Source of the DNA: Zonotrichia leucophrys gambelii
Taxonomy: Eukaryota; Chordata; Aves; Passeriformes; Passerellidae
Assembly (NCBI RefSeq): GCF_028769735.1
Contig: NC_088173.1
Span: 67,704,963-67,768,962 of the forward strand
Direction of reading: 5' to 3'
Length of the DNA stretch: 64,000 nucleotides
Made by a program: the position numbers and the translations under genes. Under the pieces are notes generated by a model that did not search any database, was not told the DNA's origin, and saw only the letters and a list, made by a program, of their open reading frames with translations. Below are positions 62,575 through 64,000 of the stretch, in pieces; position 1 is the stretch's first letter, and every line of letters begins with the position of its first letter.

Positions 62575-62905
62575 GGGAGCTGTTTACCCTGTTCACCACA
62601 GGTTTTAGCCAGGTGAGGTCAGGCTCTTCTCCCAGGTAAGAAGTGAGGGGACAAGAGGAATAAGTGTCAAGTTGTGCCAAGGGAGGTTTAGATTTCATAT
62701 TAGGGAAAATTTCTTCCCTGAAAGCATGGTCAAGCGTTGGAACAGGCTGATCAGGGCAGTGTTGGAGTTGTTGTCCCTGGAAGTGTGCAAAGAACGTGTA
62801 GATGTGGCACTTGGGGACACGGTTCAGGGCTAGAGCTGGCAATGTTATGTTAATGGTTGGGCCTGACACTCTGAGAGGTCTTTTCTATTCTGTTCATACA
62901 ATCAA
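62575..62905 (+). mobile_element. CR1 LINE 3' end
   Basis: Plus-strand CR1 3' sequence. Blocks ccaagggaggtttagatttc, tattagggaaaatttcttcc, gtcaagcgttggaacaggct, gtgtagatgtggcacttggg and tctgagaggtcttttctatt appear in the usual order. It ends in a decayed attctgttcata tail. It is 5'-truncated. The 116-codon minus-strand frame here is antisense to CR1 and is not a gene. Confidence 0.9.
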
Positions 62906-63065
62906 TTCCAGTTCTATCTATTGTTTTTAAATACCTTCCAAAAATGGTTATTTTTTTATCGTCTCCCTTGTCAATTCGAAATATTTCTGGTAATATCTTC
63001 TCAAAATGAAGACATTGTCCAGCAGTGCTTGATTTACAGGTGATTGTGACAATAAAACCATTGGG
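62906..63065. other. Short spacer
   Basis: AT-rich. Nothing recognised. Confidence 0.5.
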
Positions 63066-63071
63066 TGTTCC

Positions 63072-63456
63072 CGTGACAGTGTTCACAGGGGTCCGAGGAT
63101 GAGGGAAGAGATGAGGATCTGACTCCAGGTTTCAGAAGGCTTGATTTATTATTTTATTATATATATTATATTAAAACTATACTAAAAGAATGGAAGAAAG
63201 CTAGCCTTCTGATGAAATCCTAAGAATAGCAATAGAAAGAATGAATAACGAAGGCTTGGGTCTTGGACAGAGTCCGAGCCAGCTGACTGTGATTGGCCAT
63301 TAATTAGAAACAACCACATGAGACCAATCCCAGATGCACCTGTTGCATTCCACAGCAGCAGATAATCATTGTTTACATTTTGTTCCTGAGGCCTCTCAGC
63401 TTCTCAGGAGGAAAAAATCCTAAGGAAAGGATTTTTCATAAAAGATGTCTGTGACA
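63072..63456 (-). mobile_element. Solo LTR, family B (sub-type B3, inverted)
   Basis: 385 bp on the minus strand, beginning TGTCACAGACATC (complement of 63444-63456) and ending near 63072 with the TGTTCACAGG segment (complement strand). A perfect TSD, tgttcc, lies at 63066-63071 and 63457-63462. It is the fullest B3 copy here and shows that 3830-4189 has lost about 25 bp. The terminal base has changed (cgtgac where others have tgtgac). No interior remains. Confidence 0.92.
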
Positions 63457-63462
63457 TGTTCC

Positions 63463-64000
63463 AAAAGAAGAGTGCAGGTGGAATGGATCCAGAGGAAGGA
63501 ACTTTCTGGCACCTGGACAGCAAAGGGTCAGATCAAGTGACAAGCTGTTGCCAATGCCACAATTCAAATCCTCACCATTGGGCTGATGAGGTAATCAATA
63601 AAGAGGCCCCATGGCTTTAAATCAGATTTTTTAGAGCACTCTGAAACATTTGGTTCCAGGACCTCATTGTTATTTCATGTGTTTTGGAGCCTCAGCACCA
63701 TCAAACTGGATCTGAACCTATTAGCAAATAGCCCATGAGCTGCAACACCTGTGCAGGGGCAGATGTTCCCTGCAGCCCCTGGAGAAGGCAGGTGTGGAGC
63801 AATCTCTCTCTGCCTCTGCTGGTCTCAGCTTGCTCTGTAACATCACTAAAAACTGACTCATGGCACCAAACAAATATTCATTCTTTTCTTCCAGTACAGA
63901 TTTTTCAGTTTTTCTGGTTTTTTTTTTTTTTTTTTTTTTTTTTGTTTTTTTTTGCCAGGAATGAGTTATTTGGTGCTAAACATCTTTGCTAACAATACAG
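63463..64000. other. No gene seen; poly-T tract at 63918-63953
   Basis: A run of 26 T, a G, then nine T ends this otherwise unremarkable segment. The poly-T could be the tail of a minus-strand retrocopy, but no body is recognisable. Confidence 0.55.

Noticed and set aside
62519..62869. 116-codon minus-strand frame as a gene
   Set aside because: It is antisense to a clear CR1 3' end.

Overview
The window looks like vertebrate, bird-type, non-coding DNA. It is AT-rich, with no operon structure and no open reading frame that I can defend as a gene. The repeats are bird-like: CR1 LINE 3' ends finishing in the usual attctatga-type tail, and many short endogenous-retrovirus (ERV) LTRs, mostly solo, flanked by 6-bp target-site duplications (TSDs). 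A passerine is the most natural guess, but I ran no search.

Layout. LTR family A (about 615 bp, TATA box and AATAAA visible) has four solo copies: 7241-7850 (+), 18973-19589 (+), 31547-32160 (-) and 40599-41215 (+). LTR family B (360-430 bp, three sub-types) has eight: 3830-4189 (-), 8742-9163 (+), 14431-14818 (+), 33439-33837 (-), 36798-37198 (+), 44945-45373 (+), 49249-49626 (+) and 63072-63456 (-). Family C is a complete miniature retroelement at 13246-14009: two 243-bp LTRs, a primer-binding-site-like sequence, a polypurine tract and a perfect 6-bp TSD, but only 278 bp of interior. Family D (GC/CpG-rich) has two copies, one inserted in a CR1 (16686-17359) and one inserted in another LTR (23391-23995 inside 22936-24202). 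Single LTRs lie at 51963-52250, 55278-55739 (with a Trp-type primer binding site) and 58587-58894. CR1 fragments lie at 16561-16685/17360-17440, 26141-26294, 45374-45478, 45488-45645, 48608-49062 and 62575-62905. A 9-bp minisatellite occupies 29106-29328.

Summing these intervals, LTR sequence is roughly 15% of the window and CR1 about 2%. The rest is AT-rich DNA without recognisable exons, so the window is probably intergenic or inside a very large intron. Nothing here works together as a pathway; what can be read is a history of retroelement insertion, LTR-LTR recombination and nesting.

The best leads are the miniature retroelement, a family-A solo LTR bounded by a 45-bp direct repeat instead of a 6-bp TSD, an LTR subfamily ending TG...TA, and an unexplained exon-like reading frame on the minus strand at 7853-8122.
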